Source: Rhizobium rhizogenes (lineage in GTDB: Bacteria > Pseudomonadota > Alphaproteobacteria > Rhizobiales > Rhizobiaceae). Taken from it: a DNA stretch of 64,000 nt. Shown in pieces: positions 35,319 through 46,661 of the stretch. Position numbers and translations under genes: made by a program. Position 1 is the stretch's first letter. Each line of letters begins with the position of its first letter. Location: positions 1,302,001 to 1,366,000 of the forward strand of contig NZ_CP019701.2 in NCBI RefSeq assembly GCF_002005205.3. Reading direction: 5' to 3'. Under the pieces are notes generated by a model. The model saw nothing but the letters and a program-made list of their open reading frames with translations. It did not search any database and was not told the DNA's origin.

Positions 35319-36710
35319 ATGACAGCCACACGGACGGAAACCGATACATTTGGACCCATTGAAGTTCAGGCCGATCGCTATTGGGGCGCGCAAGCGCAGC
35401 GCTCGCTCGGCAACTTCAAGATCGGCTGGGAAAAGCAGCCCGCCTCTGTCGTTCGTGCGCTGGGCATCGTCAAGCAGGCTGCTGCCCGCGCCAACATGGC
35501 GCTGGCCGGTCTCGACCCCAAGGTCGGCGACGCCATCATCGCCGCCGCACAGGAAGTCATCGACGGCAAGCTGACCGAGCATTTCCCGCTCGTCGTCTGG
35601 CAGACCGGCTCCGGCACCCAGTCCAACATGAACGCCAATGAGGTGATTTCCAACCGTGCGATCGAGATGCTCGGCGGCGAAATGGGCACCAAGAAGCCGG
35701 TTCATCCGAACGACCACGTCAATATGAGCCAGTCCTCGAACGACACCTACCCCACCGCGATGCACATCGCCTGCGTGGAAGAGATCGTTCACCACCTGCT
35801 GCCCGCCCTCAAGCACCTGCACAAGGCGCTGGAAGCCAAGGTCAAGCAGTTCGAGAAGATCATCAAGATCGGCCGCACCCACACGCAGGATGCAACGCCG
35901 CTGACACTCGGCCAGGAATTCTCCGGCTACGCCGCGCAGGTGGCGTCTGCCATCGCCAACATCGAAACCACCCTGCCCGCGCTCTCCAAGCTCGCCCAGG
36001 GCGGCACGGCCGTCGGCACGGGCCTCAACGCCCCCATCGGCTTCGCCGAAAAGGTCGCCGAGGAAATCTCCAAGATCACCGGCCTCTCCTTCGTCACCGC
36101 GCCGAACAAGTTCGAGGCGCTTGCCTCGCACGATTCCATGGTCTTCTCCCATGGCGCGATCAATGCGGCAGCCGCAGCACTCTTCAAGATCGCCAACGAC
36201 ATCCGCTTCCTCGGCTCCGGCCCGCGCGCCGGTCTCGGTGAATTGTCGCTGCCGGAAAACGAACCCGGCTCGTCGATCATGCCGGGCAAGGTCAACCCGA
36301 CCCAGTCGGAAGCGCTGACGCAGGTGTGCGCCCACATCTTCGGCAACAATGCGGCACTGTCCTTTGCCGGCTCGCAGGGCCATTTCGAACTCAACGTCTA
36401 TAACCCGATGATGGCCTACAACTTCCTGCAGTCGGTCCAGCTTCTGGGCGATGCGGCCGTCTCCTTCACCGACAATTGCGTCGTCGGCATCGAAGCCCGC
36501 GAAGACAACATCAAAAAGGGCGTCGAGAACTCGCTGATGCTGGTGACGGCGTTAAACAGCAAGCTCGGCTACGACATCTGCGCCAAGATCGCCAAGACCG
36601 CGCACAAGAACGGCACGACCCTGCGCGAAGAAACCGTCGGCGGCGGATACCTCACCAACGAGGAATTCGACCAGTATGTGCGCCCGGAAAACATGATCGG
36701 GCCGAAGTGA
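35319..36710 (+). CDS. fumC: Fumarate hydratase, class II
   Basis: FumC hydrates fumarate to malate in the TCA cycle without an iron-sulfur cluster. The 463-residue protein has the superfamily signature [13 protein letters not shown] (about 317-329) with the catalytic loop serines. [11 protein letters not shown] near residue 97 and THTQDATPL with the catalytic histidine near 188 are also present. The ATG at 35319, with AAGG ahead, gives the usual start [16 protein letters not shown]. An upstream in-frame extension lacks a ribosome-binding site. A terminator follows 25 bases after the stop. Confidence 0.96.
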   Translation: MTATRTETDTFGPIEVQADRYWGAQAQRSLGNFKIGWEKQPASVVRALGIVKQAAARANMALAGLDPKVGDAIIAAAQEVIDGKLTEHFPLVVWQTGSGTQSNMNANEVISNRAIEMLGGEMGTKKPVHPNDHVNMSQSSNDTYPTAMHIACVEEIVHHLLPALKHLHKALEAKVKQFEKIIKIGRTHTQDATPLTLGQEFSGYAAQVASAIANIETTLPALSKLAQGGTAVGTGLNAPIGFAEKVAEEISKITGLSFVTAPNKFEALASHDSMVFSHGAINAAAAALFKIANDIRFLGSGPRAGLGELSLPENEPGSSIMPGKVNPTQSEALTQVCAHIFGNNAALSFAGSQGHFELNVYNPMMAYNFLQSVQLLGDAAVSFTDNCVVGIEAREDNIKKGVENSLMLVTALNSKLGYDICAKIAKTAHKNGTTLREETVGGGYLTNEEFDQYVRPENMIGPK

Positions 36711-36734
36711 GCCAACCATATTCAACGGACATGG

Positions 36735-36760
36735 AAACGGGCCTTCGGGCCCGTTTTTGT
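36735..36760 (+). terminator. Intrinsic terminator of fumC
   Basis: Stem AAACGGGC/GCCCGTTT (36735-36742 with 36749-36756), loop CTTCGG, followed by T residues on the plus strand. Confidence 0.88.
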
Positions 36761-36917
36761 TTGTTCGATTGACGCGGCGCGGGGAAGCCGTGACATGGGC
36801 GACCCGGGCCGGAATATCGGGCTGCCCCCATATTGACCTGTTGGTTTTTTATATCGTCCTCATAAACTGCTCTTCCGGGATAATGCCGGAGCCAAATGCC
36901 CGATTGAGGATGACATC

Positions 36918-37850
36918 ATGATCTGCCGCCGCAGCCTGCTTCTTGCCGGCGCATTCCTCGCCACGGCGATGAAAGTCCCAAATCTGCTTGCTGAGGACAA
37001 TCGGCCTCGTATCGCCCTTTGGCCCGACCTGCCTCCCGGTGGCGGCGGTCCGGATGGTCCCGCGGATATCAGCGAAAAAGGCGCCGTCACCAATATCGCC
37101 ATACCAAGCCTTGAGGTATTTGCCCCTGACAGGCCCAATGGGTCTGCAATGATCATAGCCGGTGGTGGCGGATATAAGCGCATCGAGGAAGGCAAGGAGT
37201 CCTATCCCGCCGCGCGCTGGCTCGCGGCCAGGGGCATTTATGCTTTTGTCCTCAGCTACCGCCTGCCGATCGAAGGATGGGCGGCCGGACCGCTGGCACC
37301 GCTTCAGGATGTGCAGCGCGCATTTCGTCTGGTACGTGCACACGCCTCGAACTGGCAGATCGATCCGCACAGGATCGGCGCGCTTGGTTTTTCTGCAGGC
37401 GGGCACCTGATGGGGCTTGCCGCCGCCCGCTCGGCCTTCACATCTTACGAAGGCGTGGATGAGATCGACAGGCAATCAGCCCGACCGGATGTTGCGGCTC
37501 TTATCTATCCGGTCATCACGCTTGCAGCACCCTATGACCGCACATCAACCCGCAGATCGCTTGTCGGCAGACACCCGGCAGACGAGGCAACGCGGGAATG
37601 GTCGGTGGAAAGCCATGTGAGCAAAGACTGCCCTCCGGTCTTCCTCACACAGGCGGATGACGACCGGATTTCCAATCCCGCCAACAGCCGTATCATGCGA
37701 GAGGCCTGTGAAAAGGCTGGCGTGGATGTCGAGTTTCATCCGGTCGCATCCGGCGGCCACGGCTTCGGCATGGGCAAGGCCGGCACTCCAACAGAGGCAT
37801 GGCCAAACTGGTATGAGGCGTGGTTGCGGAAGCAGAACTTTCTGGCATGA
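36918..37850 (+). CDS. Exported alpha/beta-hydrolase (esterase/lipase-like)
   Basis: This 310-residue protein starts with MICRRSLLLAGAFLATA, a signal sequence with a twin arginine that could use the Tat or Sec route. The hydrolase core has an oxyanion loop AGGGGYKRI (about 77-85), the nucleophile serine in GFSAGGH (about 156) and the aspartate in TQADDDRISN. The catalytic histidine is in SGGHGFG near the C-terminus. It resembles acetyl-xylan-esterase or BD-FAE-like carboxylesterases, but the substrate is not predictable. It converges with pyrG, separated by the pyrG terminator. Confidence 0.85.
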   Translation: MICRRSLLLAGAFLATAMKVPNLLAEDNRPRIALWPDLPPGGGGPDGPADISEKGAVTNIAIPSLEVFAPDRPNGSAMIIAGGGGYKRIEEGKESYPAARWLAARGIYAFVLSYRLPIEGWAAGPLAPLQDVQRAFRLVRAHASNWQIDPHRIGALGFSAGGHLMGLAAARSAFTSYEGVDEIDRQSARPDVAALIYPVITLAAPYDRTSTRRSLVGRHPADEATREWSVESHVSKDCPPVFLTQADDDRISNPANSRIMREACEKAGVDVEFHPVASGGHGFGMGKAGTPTEAWPNWYEAWLRKQNFLA

Positions 37851-37904
37851 GGCCTCCCGGCAATCCATCGCACCGCGCGTCTTGAGACCTGTTGCCACCC
37901 CAAT

Positions 37905-37928
37905 AAAAAAGGGCCGCAAAAGCGGCCC
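37905..37928 (-). terminator. Intrinsic terminator of pyrG
   Basis: Stem GGGCCGC/GCGGCCC (37911-37917 with 37922-37928, loop of four) is followed on the minus strand by six T, 22 bases after the pyrG stop. Confidence 0.88.
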
Positions 37929-37949
37929 TCTCCGTAATCATTCAAACCG

Positions 37950-39656
<1,707 letters not shown>

Positions 39657-39684
39657 TCACAATTCAACTGGCCGGAATGCGAAC

Positions 39685-39716
39685 AAAAGAAAACCGGCAG
39701 GCTTTTGGCCTGCCGG
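39685..39716 (-). terminator. Intrinsic terminator of secG
   Basis: Stem CCGGCAGGC/GCCTGCCGG (39694-39702 with 39708-39716) is followed on the minus strand by TTTTCTTTT, 22 bases after the secG stop. pyrG may therefore need its own promoter. Confidence 0.85.
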
Positions 39717-39737
39717 AGCGTTAAATCAAAACCGGGC

Positions 39738-40202
39738 TTATTGACCGGTCGGAACTGCGTTCGGATCGGCGGGCTGCGCCGGGGCCGGAGCGGCCGTGCC
39801 GGATGCGGCCGGAGCCGGAGTGGTCTGCGCCGGAGCGGCAGCACCATTATTGGTCGGAACGCCATTTTCAGCCGGAGCCGGAGCGGGCGTCGAAGGCGTC
39901 GTCGCCGGGCCGAGCGTATCGAGAATGCCGTTACCCTGGCCCTGCGTGGCCGGAATACGGTTCAGAATGTCGGTCGGGCGCGATTCGTAGCGCGTCAGAA
40001 GGCCGAGGCCGAGCGAGGTCGCGAAGAACAGCGCGGCAAGGATCGCCGTGGTGCGCGTTAGCGCATTGGCCGTTCCGCGCGCGGACATGAAGCCCGAACC
40101 GCCGCCGATACCGAGGCCGCCGCCTTCGGAACGCTGGATCAGGACCACGCCGACAAGCGCCAGCACGATCATGAGGTGAATAACAATCAAAACGGTCTGC
40201 AT
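39738..40202 (-). CDS. secG: SecG, preprotein translocase subunit
   Basis: SecG assists the SecYE channel. The product of about 154 residues has two transmembrane helices (residues 3-25 and 53-72) with the conserved glycine-rich loop RSEGGGLGIGGG between them. The second half (about 75-154) is a proline/alanine/threonine-rich tail, several times longer than in E. coli SecG and low in complexity. I chose the ATG at 40202 because the protein then starts MQTVLIVIHL as in homologues. An ATG five codons upstream is possible. Confidence 0.92.
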   Translation of the reverse strand: MQTVLIVIHLMIVLALVGVVLIQRSEGGGLGIGGGSGFMSARGTANALTRTTAILAALFFATSLGLGLLTRYESRPTDILNRIPATQGQGNGILDTLGPATTPSTPAPAPAENGVPTNNGAAAPAQTTPAPAASGTAAPAPAQPADPNAVPTGQ

Positions 40203-40317
40203 GACAATCCATTCCATGCCCCGCGCGGAGCACCATAAAGAAGGTTTTGCGGCTCTTTACATGAGGCGAAGGCTTATTCCAAGCCCCTTTCCCGCTCCAC
40301 GCGCAGGAAAGCTCCGA

Positions 40318-41088
40318 TCAAGCCGTCAGTTGCTCGTATGCCGCATAGATGGACAGGAAGTCCGAGGCTTTCAAGCTCGCGCCGCCGATCAGCGCACCAT
40401 CCACGTTCTCGACGCCCATCAGTTCCAGCGCATTTGCGGGCTTTACCGAGCCGCCATAAAGGATGCGCATGGTCTTGCCGGCATCGCCGAAGCGCTTGAC
40501 GAGTTCGTCGCGCATGAAGGCATGGGCCTCGCGCACATCGTCCACGGTCGGCGTCAGGCCCGTGCCGATCGCCCAGACCGGCTCATAGGCGATGACGGTA
40601 TTTTCGGCGGTCGCCTCATCCGGCAGGGAGCCGGCGAGCTGGCGCTTGAGGATGTCGAGCGTCTGGCCCGCCTTGCGCTCATCCGCCGTCTCGCCGATGC
40701 AGACGATGGCGATAAGGTCGGACTGATGGGCGGCAACGGCCTTGGCGCGCACCAGATGATCGGTCTCGGCATGGTCGGTGCGGCGCTCGGAATGGCCGAC
40801 GATGACATGGGTGCCGAAGCAGTCGGCGATCATCTCGGCGGAAATATCGCCGGTATGGGCGCCCGATGCGTTCTGGTGGCAATCCTGCGCGCCGATCATC
40901 AGCGGGCTGTCATCGCACAGCGCCGTTGCAACGTAGAGCAATGTCGAGGGCGGGCAGATCAGCGTATCCACCTTTTCGGACAGCGCGCCCTTGACGCCCT
41001 CTGCCATGGCCTTGATCTGATCGAGCGAGGCACGCGTGCCGTTCATCTTCCAGTTTCCGGCAACAAGCGGTCGAACATTCGGCGTCAT
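40318..41088 (-). CDS. tpiA: Triosephosphate isomerase
   Basis: TpiA interconverts dihydroxyacetone phosphate and glyceraldehyde 3-phosphate. The 256-residue TIM barrel shows GNWKMNG with the catalytic lysine (residues 11-17), the electrophile histidine in VGHSERR (about 98) and the catalytic glutamate in [11 protein letters not shown] (about 170). The phosphate loop is YGGSVKP. The length is normal. The gene is the first of the minus-strand run tpiA-secG-pyrG, with about 115 bases before secG. Confidence 0.96.
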   Translation of the reverse strand: MTPNVRPLVAGNWKMNGTRASLDQIKAMAEGVKGALSEKVDTLICPPSTLLYVATALCDDSPLMIGAQDCHQNASGAHTGDISAEMIADCFGTHVIVGHSERRTDHAETDHLVRAKAVAAHQSDLIAIVCIGETADERKAGQTLDILKRQLAGSLPDEATAENTVIAYEPVWAIGTGLTPTVDDVREAHAFMRDELVKRFGDAGKTMRILYGGSVKPANALELMGVENVDGALIGGASLKASDFLSIYAAYEQLTA

Positions 41089-41300
41089 GCGTATCCCATT
41101 CCCTTTGTCTTGAGGCCGCCCTTGGCGGCACCCCTTCCCTCAGCCGTATCACGGCCCATAATCGCGACAGAAACACTGCCGGAAATCCCGGGATATTCCT
41201 TTAACCTCAGCCGGCAACAAATGGTACAAAAAAGCGGCCCAAAGGTTCAAAACGACGGGCAATTTCCAAAAAATTGCCGTTGCTGACCCAAATGACGACC

Positions 41301-42182
41301 TCAGCGGCTCAAAATCCAGTTCAAAACCGCCCGCCAGTCAGTCATGCGCACCGGTGTGCCGTGGCTGCCGGTCTCATACCGCGTGAACCGTGCCGGCTCG
41401 CCGGCCTTCAGCAAGGAACGGAAGATCGTCGCCTGCTGGTCCGCCGAATAGACCTTGTCGGCGCTGCCATGGGTGAACCAGACCGGCTTCTTCGCCCTGG
41501 CAAAGACGCTTTTCGGAAAATCCGGATCGACCGCACCGCCGAGGATCGCCATGCCCTTGAGATTGGCGACGGCAGTCTTGTCCCTGCTGATGCCGTAGCA
41601 GATGAAACTGCCCATCGAGGCGCAGGTCAACACGACAGGCTTACCGCCCGATTTTTTGGCCGCATCGGCAATCAGCGCCGCGATATCGGCAACGCCGTTC
41701 TCATCGAAGGAGCGAACGCTCGGCGCATAATAGGTGCCGCCATTGGCGACGGCTAGATTTTTCAGCCGGTTGAAATTGCCGCCGAAGGTGTAGTCGTTCA
41801 TGCCGAGCCGCCGGTCACCGCCACGCCCATGGATGAAAATGACCGTGAAGGCCTGCCCGCTTGCCGGCCCGACACGGCCGACATCAAGCGCCCTGCCCTC
41901 AACGGACACGGTTTCCAGCGCCTGCGCCTTTTTCGGTGTCATATCGACATATTGCCGTTTCACCCGCCGCTCCGGCACCTCGTCGCGGCCGTTGATATCG
42001 CGCATTTCCTGATAGTCGATGACCTCGGACGCGCCGCCATCGGCTGTAGAGAGCACCGTCTGGGCGGAAAACAGCTCATCCTTGAAGGGACGCAACGGCC
42101 CATCGGAGGCGAAGGCTGCAACCGGCATGGCCGCAACAGTCAGGCTGAAAAGAGTACAAAACGTGAAATGAGCTGTGGACAT
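41301..42182 (-). CDS. Exported alpha/beta-hydrolase of unknown substrate
   Basis: This 293-residue protein has a signal peptide (about 1-25, MPVAAFASD at the cleavage region). The hydrolase core includes HGRGGDRRL (oxyanion region, about 118), a serine in TCASMGSF (A-S-M-G, about 185) that fits a nucleophile elbow, and an aspartate in HGSADKV. A histidine in GSHGTPV near the end completes the set. It is likely periplasmic. It resembles carboxylesterase/phospholipase-like enzymes only at fold level, so no activity is assigned. It is divergent from parE, with a 225-bp gap. Confidence 0.82.
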   Translation of the reverse strand: MSTAHFTFCTLFSLTVAAMPVAAFASDGPLRPFKDELFSAQTVLSTADGGASEVIDYQEMRDINGRDEVPERRVKRQYVDMTPKKAQALETVSVEGRALDVGRVGPASGQAFTVIFIHGRGGDRRLGMNDYTFGGNFNRLKNLAVANGGTYYAPSVRSFDENGVADIAALIADAAKKSGGKPVVLTCASMGSFICYGISRDKTAVANLKGMAILGGAVDPDFPKSVFARAKKPVWFTHGSADKVYSADQQATIFRSLLKAGEPARFTRYETGSHGTPVRMTDWRAVLNWILSR

Positions 42183-42407
42183 GCCTTGGCTAACCGTTCA
42201 TTCGTGGCTGCGAGACTTGCCATTGCAACCTCGCCAGCGCAATCCTCCTGTTGCGAAACCCTGACACAATCGTGGCATAGGATGCGCCGCGTTTGCCAGA
42301 CGGACCCACTTCAAATCGGACGGGAACCGCGTTTGGCGTTATGATTGACGCTACTGGCATAATGATTCGCATGGCGAAATTCTGACACACGACTTTGAAC
42401 TTTGGAC

Positions 42408-44522
42408 ATGATGGACGATAGCAACGATCTCTTCTCCGGTCTTCCGGCGGCACGAAACAGCGAAACGGAAACGGACGGGGATGCCGTGAAGACGCCGGTG
42501 ACCGCGGCCGCCAACGTGCCCGCTAACGCGAATGTGCAGCCGAAACCCGCAGCCGTTGCGGCCGTCACGCCGCCCGCCCCCGTATCACCGTCCGGTGACG
42601 ACTACGGCGCGTCTTCGATCCGCGTGCTCGAAGGGCTGGAGCCGGTGCGCATGCGCCCCGGCATGTATATTGGCGGCACCGATGAAAAGGCGCTGCACCA
42701 CCTGTTCGCCGAAGTCATCGACAACTCCATGGACGAGGCCGTCGCCGGCCACGCCAATTTCATCGAGGTCCATCTCGATGCCGAAGGTTTCCTGACGGTC
42801 ACCGATAACGGCCGCGGCATTCCGGTGGAAAACCACCCGCAGGTGCCCGGCAAGTCGACGCTCGAAGTCATCATGACCAAGCTGCATGCCGGCGGCAAGT
42901 TCGACGGCAAGGCCTATGAGACATCGGGCGGCCTGCACGGCGTCGGCGTTTCCGTGGTCAATGCGCTGTCCGATCTTCTCGAAGTGGAAGTGGCCCGTAA
43001 CCGCAAACTTTACCGCCAGCGTTTCTCGCGCGGCCTGCCGATCGGTCCGCTGGAAGAGCTGGGCGACGTGCACAACCGTCGCGGCACCCGCGTGCGTTTC
43101 CATCCCGATCCGCAAATCTTTGGCGACCACGCGAAGTTCGAACCGGCCCGCATCTTCCGCATGGCCCGGTCCAAGGCTTATCTCTTCGGCGGAGTCGAAA
43201 TCCGCTGGAGCTGCGATCCCGGCATGGTGCCGGCCGATGGTGAAATCCCCGAAAAGGCGGTCTTCCATTTCCCCGGCGGCCTGAAGGACTATCTCGCCGC
43301 CACGCTCGGCAAGGAATTCACCGTCACCCGCGAGATTTTCTCCGGCCGCACCGAAAAAACCGGCGGCCACGGCGCGCTGGAATGGGCCGTCACCTGGTAT
43401 GGCGGCGACACGCAGATCCATTCCTATTGCAACACCATTCCGACACCCGAAGGCGGCACGCATGAGGCCGGCCTGCGCATCGCGCTCACCAAGGGTCTGA
43501 AGAATTATGCGGATCTGACGCAGAACAAGCGCGCCAAGGACATCACCACCGATGACGTGATGATTTCGGCAGCCGGCATGCTCTCCGTCTTCATCCGCGA
43601 GCCGGAATTCGTCGGCCAGACCAAGGACAAGCTCGCCACCGTCGAAGCCCAGCGCATCGTCGAAAACGCGCTGCGCGATCCGTTCGACCATTATCTGGCC
43701 GGCAATCCGGGCGAAGCGGCCAAGCTGCTGGACTGGGTGATCGAGCGCGCTGAAGAGCGCCTGCGCCGCCGCAAGGAAAAGGAAGTCAACCGCAAGACGG
43801 CGGTGCGCAAGCTGCGCCTGCCCGGCAAGCTGGCGGATTGCGCCCAGAACACCGCCGAAAATGCGGAACTTTTCATCGTCGAAGGCGACTCGGCGGGCGG
43901 CTCGGCCAAGCAGGCGCGCAACCGCGCCAACCAGGCCATCCTGCCGCTGCGCGGTAAAATCCTCAACGTCGGCAGCGCCAGCCGCGAAAAACTCTCCGCC
44001 AACCAGCAGATCGCCGATCTCATTCAGGCGCTCGGCTGCGGCACGCGCACCAAATACCGCGAAGAGGATCTGCGGTATGAGCGCATCATCATCATGACCG
44101 ATGCCGATGTCGACGGCGCCCATATCGCCTCGCTGCTCATCACCTTCTTTTATCAGGAAATGCCGGAACTCATTCGCGGCAACCATCTCTATCTCGCCGT
44201 GCCGCCGCTCTACGTCATCCGTCAGGGTGCCAAGAGCGCCTATGCCCGCGACGACGCCCACCGCGCCGAGCTGATGGAAACCGTCTTCAAGGGCAAAAAA
44301 GTCGAAATCGGCCGCTTCAAAGGCCTTGGCGAGATGATGGCCCAGCAGCTGAAGGAAACCACCATGGATCCCGAAAAGCGCACCCTGCTGCGCGTCGAGA
44401 TCGACGATGTGGATTTCGAAGGCACCCGCGAGGCCGTCGACAATCTGATGGGCACCAAGGCCGATGCCCGCTTCCGTTTCATTCAGGAACGGGCGGCCTT
44501 CGCGGATAATCTGGATATCTGA
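42408..44522 (+). CDS. parE: DNA topoisomerase IV subunit B
   Basis: ParE is the ATPase subunit of topoisomerase IV, which unlinks daughter chromosomes. The protein of about 704 residues has a non-conserved, alanine/proline-rich N-terminal tail (about 1-62). The GHKL ATPase domain follows (VIDNSMDEAVAG, TDNGRGIPV, GGLHGVGVSVVNALS), then the transducer and the Toprim domain (EGDSAGGSAKQ, IMTDADVDGAHI) with the metal-binding acids. The protein lacks the long insert seen in some GyrB proteins, which favours ParE. The ATG at 42408 is adjacent to a second ATG and either may be used. parC is not in the window. Confidence 0.94.
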   Translation: MMDDSNDLFSGLPAARNSETETDGDAVKTPVTAAANVPANANVQPKPAAVAAVTPPAPVSPSGDDYGASSIRVLEGLEPVRMRPGMYIGGTDEKALHHLFAEVIDNSMDEAVAGHANFIEVHLDAEGFLTVTDNGRGIPVENHPQVPGKSTLEVIMTKLHAGGKFDGKAYETSGGLHGVGVSVVNALSDLLEVEVARNRKLYRQRFSRGLPIGPLEELGDVHNRRGTRVRFHPDPQIFGDHAKFEPARIFRMARSKAYLFGGVEIRWSCDPGMVPADGEIPEKAVFHFPGGLKDYLAATLGKEFTVTREIFSGRTEKTGGHGALEWAVTWYGGDTQIHSYCNTIPTPEGGTHEAGLRIALTKGLKNYADLTQNKRAKDITTDDVMISAAGMLSVFIREPEFVGQTKDKLATVEAQRIVENALRDPFDHYLAGNPGEAAKLLDWVIERAEERLRRRKEKEVNRKTAVRKLRLPGKLADCAQNTAENAELFIVEGDSAGGSAKQARNRANQAILPLRGKILNVGSASREKLSANQQIADLIQALGCGTRTKYREEDLRYERIIIMTDADVDGAHIASLLITFFYQEMPELIRGNHLYLAVPPLYVIRQGAKSAYARDDAHRAELMETVFKGKKVEIGRFKGLGEMMAQQLKETTMDPEKRTLLRVEIDDVDFEGTREAVDNLMGTKADARFRFIQERAAFADNLDI

Positions 44523-44596
44523 TCGTCCGGATGGGTTTTGGGACGGCTCGCCCAGCTGCCGTCAGATTGCGGAGAAAGTACCGAACGCTCTCTTCC

Positions 44597-44682
44597 GTCA
44601 TGCTCGGGCCTGTCCCGAGCATCTGCAACGTCTCGATTTTACTGGACGTGATTAGATCCTTGGGACAAGCCCAAGGATGACG
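44597..44682. repeat. Mosaic palindromic repeat, CGTCAT...ATGACG type (copy 3)
   Basis: The element runs from CGTCATGCTCGGGCCTG to CAAGCCCAAGGATGACG. Inner palindromes are ATGCTCGGG/CCCGAGCAT and ATCCTTGGG/CCCAAGGAT. The ends match the copies at 2141 and 32724 while the cores differ. It fills much of the spacer between parE and the epimerase gene. Confidence 0.75.
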
Positions 44683-44755
44683 TCGCATATGAGGGCAGGT
44701 TACGATCCCCCTCAATGGGCCTCGTATTAGCTATGTCGATGGGGAGCGGAACATC

Positions 44756-45646
44756 ATGCGGATAGTGCTGACGGGCAGCTCCGGCCGGGTTGGCCGCGCG
44801 ATTTTCAGCGCCCTGGCCGGCAGGCACGATGTCACCGGCATGGATCGCGCCCCCTTTTCCACCACCCATATCGTCGGCGATTTCGCGGATGAGGCGCTGT
44901 TGCGCTCCGCTTTCGAACAGGCGGATGCGGTGATCCATACGGCGGCGCTCCACGCTCCGCATGCCGGCATGGTTCCTGATGCGGAATTCCAGCGCATCAA
45001 TGTCGAGGGAACCCGCATGGTGGCGCAAGCGGCGATGGCGGCGGGCGTGCCTCGGCTGGTCTTCACCAGCACCACGGCGCTTTACGGACACACGGTTTCC
45101 GCAGGGTCCTGCACCTTCATCGATGAAGAGACGCCGCCCCGGCCGAAAAGCATCTATCACCGCACCAAGCTCGAAGCCGAACGGATGCTGGAGGAAATGG
45201 CAGGCCCGCATCTCGCCGTGCGCGTGCTGCGCATGTCCAGAAGTTTCCCGGAGCCCGCCGACGTGATGGCGGCTTACCGGCTGCATCGCGGCGTCGATAT
45301 GCGCGATGTCGCCGATGCCCATGTGCTGGCGCTGACCAATGCGGGAGGCGATTTCCAGCGCTATATCATATCGGCAACCACCCCGTTTTCCGCCGATGAC
45401 TGCGACAGCCTCACCAAGGATGCCGCTTCCGTTCTCCGGCAGCGGACGCCGGCCCTCGCCGAAGCTTTCGCGCAGCGGGGATGGACGTTGCCGGCAACGA
45501 TTGACCGGATCTATTCGCCCGCCCGCGCCGCAGCGGGGCTTGGCTGGACATCCCGCTTCGGCTTTGGGGAGGTACTTGCGCAGTTGGACCGACGCAGTCT
45601 GGAGGTCCTGCCTGTGGGTGCCAATATCAGCAGGAAATCCGAATAA
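44756..45646 (+). CDS. NAD(P)-dependent epimerase/dehydratase family protein
   Basis: This 296-residue extended short-chain dehydrogenase has the N-terminal nucleotide motif TGSSGRVG (G-x2-G-x2-G, residues 6-13). The catalytic serine and threonine are in FTSTTALYG and the YxxxK pair is in YHRTK (about 141-145). The fold fits sugar-nucleotide epimerases or dehydratases, but no specific sugar can be named. It converges with clpP; the stops are only 10 bases apart with no clear terminator between them. Confidence 0.85.
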   Translation: MRIVLTGSSGRVGRAIFSALAGRHDVTGMDRAPFSTTHIVGDFADEALLRSAFEQADAVIHTAALHAPHAGMVPDAEFQRINVEGTRMVAQAAMAAGVPRLVFTSTTALYGHTVSAGSCTFIDEETPPRPKSIYHRTKLEAERMLEEMAGPHLAVRVLRMSRSFPEPADVMAAYRLHRGVDMRDVADAHVLALTNAGGDFQRYIISATTPFSADDCDSLTKDAASVLRQRTPALAEAFAQRGWTLPATIDRIYSPARAAAGLGWTSRFGFGEVLAQLDRRSLEVLPVGANISRKSE

Positions 45647-45656
45647 GCGTCCGACC

Positions 45657-46265
45657 TTATGCCGCGACATCCTCACGAACGCCCAGAATGCGATCGATCA
45701 GGCCCCATTCCAGAGCTTGCTCCGCCGTCATGAAAAAATCCCGGTCCATGGCCGCTTCGAATTTTTCATAACTGCGTTTGCAATGTTCGGAATAAAGCCG
45801 CGTCATGCGGTGCTTCGTCTGCTTCATCTCTTCGGCATGGATCAGCATGTCCGACGCCTGCCCCTGGAAACCGCCCAGCGGTTGATGAATGTGGATGCTG
45901 GCATTGGGAAGGGCGCTCCGCTCGCCCGGTTCACCCGCCATAAGCAGAAACGATCCCATGGAACGGGCCGTTCCCATGCAGAGCGTATGAACCGGTGCGC
46001 GGATATAGTGCATGGTGTCATACATGGCGAGACCGCTGGTCACCACACCGCCCGGCGAATTGATGTAGAGATGGATCGGCTTCTTCGGGTTTTCCGCCTC
46101 GAGAAACAGCAATTGCGCGCAGACCAGCGCGGAAACCGTATCGTTCACCTCGCCGTTGAGGAAAATGATCCTTTCCCGCAACAGGCGGGAATAAATGTCG
46201 AAAGACCTTTCTCCCCTTGACGATTGTTCGACTACCATGGGGACGAGTTGCATCGCTTCGCGCAT
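45657..46265 (-). CDS. clpP: ClpP-family serine protease (paralogue)
   Basis: This 202-residue protease is the proteolytic ring subunit used by Clp chaperones. The triad is complete: S102 in RSMGSFLL, H127 in HIHQPLGG and D176 in DRDFFM. One detail is unusual: the residue before the serine is arginine (ARSMG) where the family usually has alanine. The gene is not beside clpX, tig or lon, so it is likely an additional ClpP of the two or more that Agrobacterium-type genomes carry. GGAG lies eight bases ahead of the ATG. Confidence 0.9.
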   Translation of the reverse strand: MREAMQLVPMVVEQSSRGERSFDIYSRLLRERIIFLNGEVNDTVSALVCAQLLFLEAENPKKPIHLYINSPGGVVTSGLAMYDTMHYIRAPVHTLCMGTARSMGSFLLMAGEPGERSALPNASIHIHQPLGGFQGQASDMLIHAEEMKQTKHRMTRLYSEHCKRSYEKFEAAMDRDFFMTAEQALEWGLIDRILGVREDVAA

Positions 46266-46307
46266 CGGCGAACTCCTGTCGTTAAAAATGTCGGGGAACG
46301 TTCCGGA

Positions 46308-46661
46308 TCAGGCCGCGAGCTTGATCGGCGAACCGTTGTGGTTTGCAGCGGCCTTTATCATCCGGCCGGTATTGACGGGCAGGTCATGAATGATGCGCAG
46401 GCTGGTGCCGCCTTGGGCATTCGCGGCGATCCTGAAGGTGACCGTACTTTCCAGAAATGGCGGATTATCCTCGCGCAGCCGGTAGCGCACCTCCTCACCG
46501 GGCTTGATATCGATCGCCTCCGGTTCCGCCAGTTCTTCTGCCGGCAACCATATGGCGCGGAACGCCGGAATACTGATCGCCCGCCACACCTTCTGCGGCG
46601 GTTCGTCCAGATCATATTCAAGCTCGATGGCATCAGGTGCTTCCGGCTTTTGCCTGTTCAT
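46308..46661 (-). CDS. SRPBCC (AHSA1-like) family protein
   Basis: This 117-residue protein is of the START/SRPBCC ligand-binding fold, seen in PPQKVWRAISIPAFRAIWLP at the N-terminus (the first helix-grip segment) and the C-terminal helix. Such proteins are often paired with an ArsR regulator and may bind a hydrophobic ligand. The ATG overlaps the arsR-type stop (ATGA), so the two genes are translationally coupled. The ligand is unknown. Confidence 0.87.
   Translation of the reverse strand: MNRQKPEAPDAIELEYDLDEPPQKVWRAISIPAFRAIWLPAEELAEPEAIDIKPGEEVRYRLREDNPPFLESTVTFRIAANAQGGTSLRIIHDLPVNTGRMIKAAANHNGSPIKLAA

Noticed and set aside
42183..42407. Search for a LexA box ahead of parE, since parE is SOS-regulated in some alphaproteobacteria
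   Set aside because: No GTTC-N7-GTTC or GAAC-N7-GAAC was found in the 225-base spacer.
42402..42407. TTG at 42402 as the parE start
   Set aside because: Two ATG codons follow within 9 bases, giving MMDDSND; the upstream TTG adds two residues with no better ribosome-binding site.
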